Origin: Bacteroidales bacterium
Lineage (GTDB): Bacteria; Bacteroidota; Bacteroidia; Bacteroidales; JAAYJT01
NCBI GenBank assembly: GCA_014860575.1
Contig: JACZJK010000043.1
Span: forward strand, 1-64,000
Length of the DNA: 64,000 nt
Reading direction: 5' to 3'
Shown here: in pieces, positions 63,428 to 64,000 of the stretch
Numbering within the stretch: position 1 is the stretch's first letter
Layout of the letters: every line of letters begins with the position of its first letter
Translations under genes and position numbers: made by a program
Notes under the pieces: generated by a model
The model's input: the letters and a program-made list of their open reading frames with translations, nothing else
Databases searched by the model: none
What the model was told of the DNA's origin: nothing

Positions 63428-64000
63428 TTAAAATGGGAAATCATCTTCCGGTTTTGGTGCTGCAAGCTGTTCCAGAACCTCAGGTTTGTCAGCGATTTGA
63501 TGAACTTTATTTCCATCCACATAAATGGCTTTGAAGGGTTTGGTCGGACAAGCATATTCACACGCGCCACAACCAATACAAATCTCGGGCTTGACTTCTG
63601 GAATCAGCAATACCTTCCGCCAGGGAACCATAATCACAGCCTTGGTAGGGCAATGCTCCGAACAGGCACCGCAGTCGGTGAGATCGGTTCGCACGATACA
63701 ATTGCGGCGGATAAATACAACCTTCCCTATCTGCTCAACGTGTTTTTGTTCCAGTGTTAACGGCAAAATTGCACCGGTCGGACATGCTTCGCCGCATAAA
63801 GTGCAATCGAAGTTACAGAAGCTCGTATGGTAATCCATTCGTGGTTGCAGAAATCCTTTCAGCCCATATTCAAAAAGGGAGGGTTGTAGTACTTGCTTTG
63901 GACATACACTCACGCAAAGGTGGCAGGCAATACATTTTGAAACAAAGTGGTCAAGACTTTTTGATCCCGGTGGCGAAACGGGAAAGTTTTTCTCTTCAGG
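63428..64000 (-). CDS. Polyferredoxin / 4Fe-4S protein, 5' end beyond window
   Basis: The frame is open to the window edge, so only the C-terminal about 190 residues are seen. Four cluster motifs: CIACHLCVSVCP (bases about 63900-63934), CNFDCTLCGEACP, CIVRTDLTDCGACSEHCP and CIGCGACEYACP. The GTG codon at 63911-63913 that could be taken as a start lies inside the first cluster motif and is not real. Such proteins resemble NapG/NapH-like or MauM-like electron carriers and typically have an N-terminal membrane part. It probably carries electrons between ferredoxin and a membrane partner. Confidence 0.85.
   Translation of the reverse strand, partial: PEEKNFPVSPPGSKSLDHFVSKCIACHLCVSVCPKQVLQPSLFEYGLKGFLQPRMDYHTSFCNFDCTLCGEACPTGAILPLTLEQKHVEQIGKVVFIRRNCIVRTDLTDCGACSEHCPTKAVIMVPWRKVLLIPEVKPEICIGCGACEYACPTKPFKAIYVDGNKVHQIADKPEVLEQLAAPKPEDDFPF

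Noticed and set aside
1-64000. CRISPR arrays, rRNA genes, phage genes or plasmid origins
   Set aside because: No regularly spaced repeats with unique spacers, no rRNA sequence and no replication or phage structural genes were seen.

Overview
The window comes from a member of the Bacteroidota, most likely Bacteroidales or a close relative. The evidence is a SusC/SusD/SusE-like outer-membrane trio, a protein with a type IX secretion (gliding-motility type) C-terminal domain, lipoproteins with acidic residues after the lipobox cysteine, and TAnnTTTG-type -7 promoter boxes ahead of many genes. A large pyruvate:ferredoxin oxidoreductase and a polyferredoxin suggest anaerobic central metabolism. 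An iron-type superoxide dismutase, a hemerythrin-like protein and a catalase remnant suggest exposure to oxygen.

Layout. (1) 1-15,000 is a stress and DNA-repair island: superoxide dismutase, a calcineurin-type nucleotidase, a hemerythrin-like protein, a P2-type Ca2+ ATPase, LigD and Ku (bacterial NHEJ) followed by a wrecked endonuclease VIII-like gene, several small envelope or stress proteins, the 5' remnant of a manganese catalase, a divergent cis-prenyltransferase and a PRC-barrel protein. (2) 15,100-25,700 is a starch/maltodextrin locus: a cytoplasmic GH13 amylase, a LacI-type regulator, susC-susD-susE-like genes and a secreted GH13 lipoprotein. (3) 25,800-35,800 holds a DUF2807 lipoprotein, a sigma-54-type response regulator with its kinase, the T9SS cargo protein, a RelA/SpoT synthetase-hydrolase and a Fur-family regulator. 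(4) 36,000-42,700 is housekeeping: purA, and rimP-nusA-infB in the usual order. (5) 43,100-51,900 is a second maltodextrin locus: MFS transporter, malQ, a PfkB-family kinase, an aspartyl-protease/PDZ protein, a large amylase lipoprotein and an exported nitroreductase. (6) 51,900-64,000 holds tRNA-Pro with a strange neighbouring copy, a deoxynucleoside kinase, folK, sppA, three orphan genes, a P4-type acid phosphatase, nifJ, a DHOD-like gene and the 3' part of a polyferredoxin gene running off the right edge.

How the genes may work together. The two sugar loci together give a plausible path: surface amylases cut starch, SusCD takes oligosaccharides across the outer membrane, the MFS carrier crosses the inner membrane, and MalQ plus the cytoplasmic amylase process maltodextrins. 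No alpha-glucosidase or maltose phosphorylase is visible here.

Most notable observations. (a) A bipartite promoter-like motif occurs five times, on both strands, upstream of the Ca2+ ATPase, ligD, the hemerythrin gene, the DUF6799 gene and a membrane-anchored orphan. It consists of RTGTGAnTnATGYAAC followed, 29-31 nt after its first base, by a box resembling ATGTAACAC. This would tie the stress island into one regulon. (b) A second copy of tRNA-Pro lies directly behind the promoter. In it the D-loop and the whole anticodon arm are exchanged for two related 18-nt palindromes (TCCCGA-N6-TCGGGA), and the 3' acceptor half is missing. (c) Two diverged copies of a small palindromic element lie at 16,745 and 42,966.
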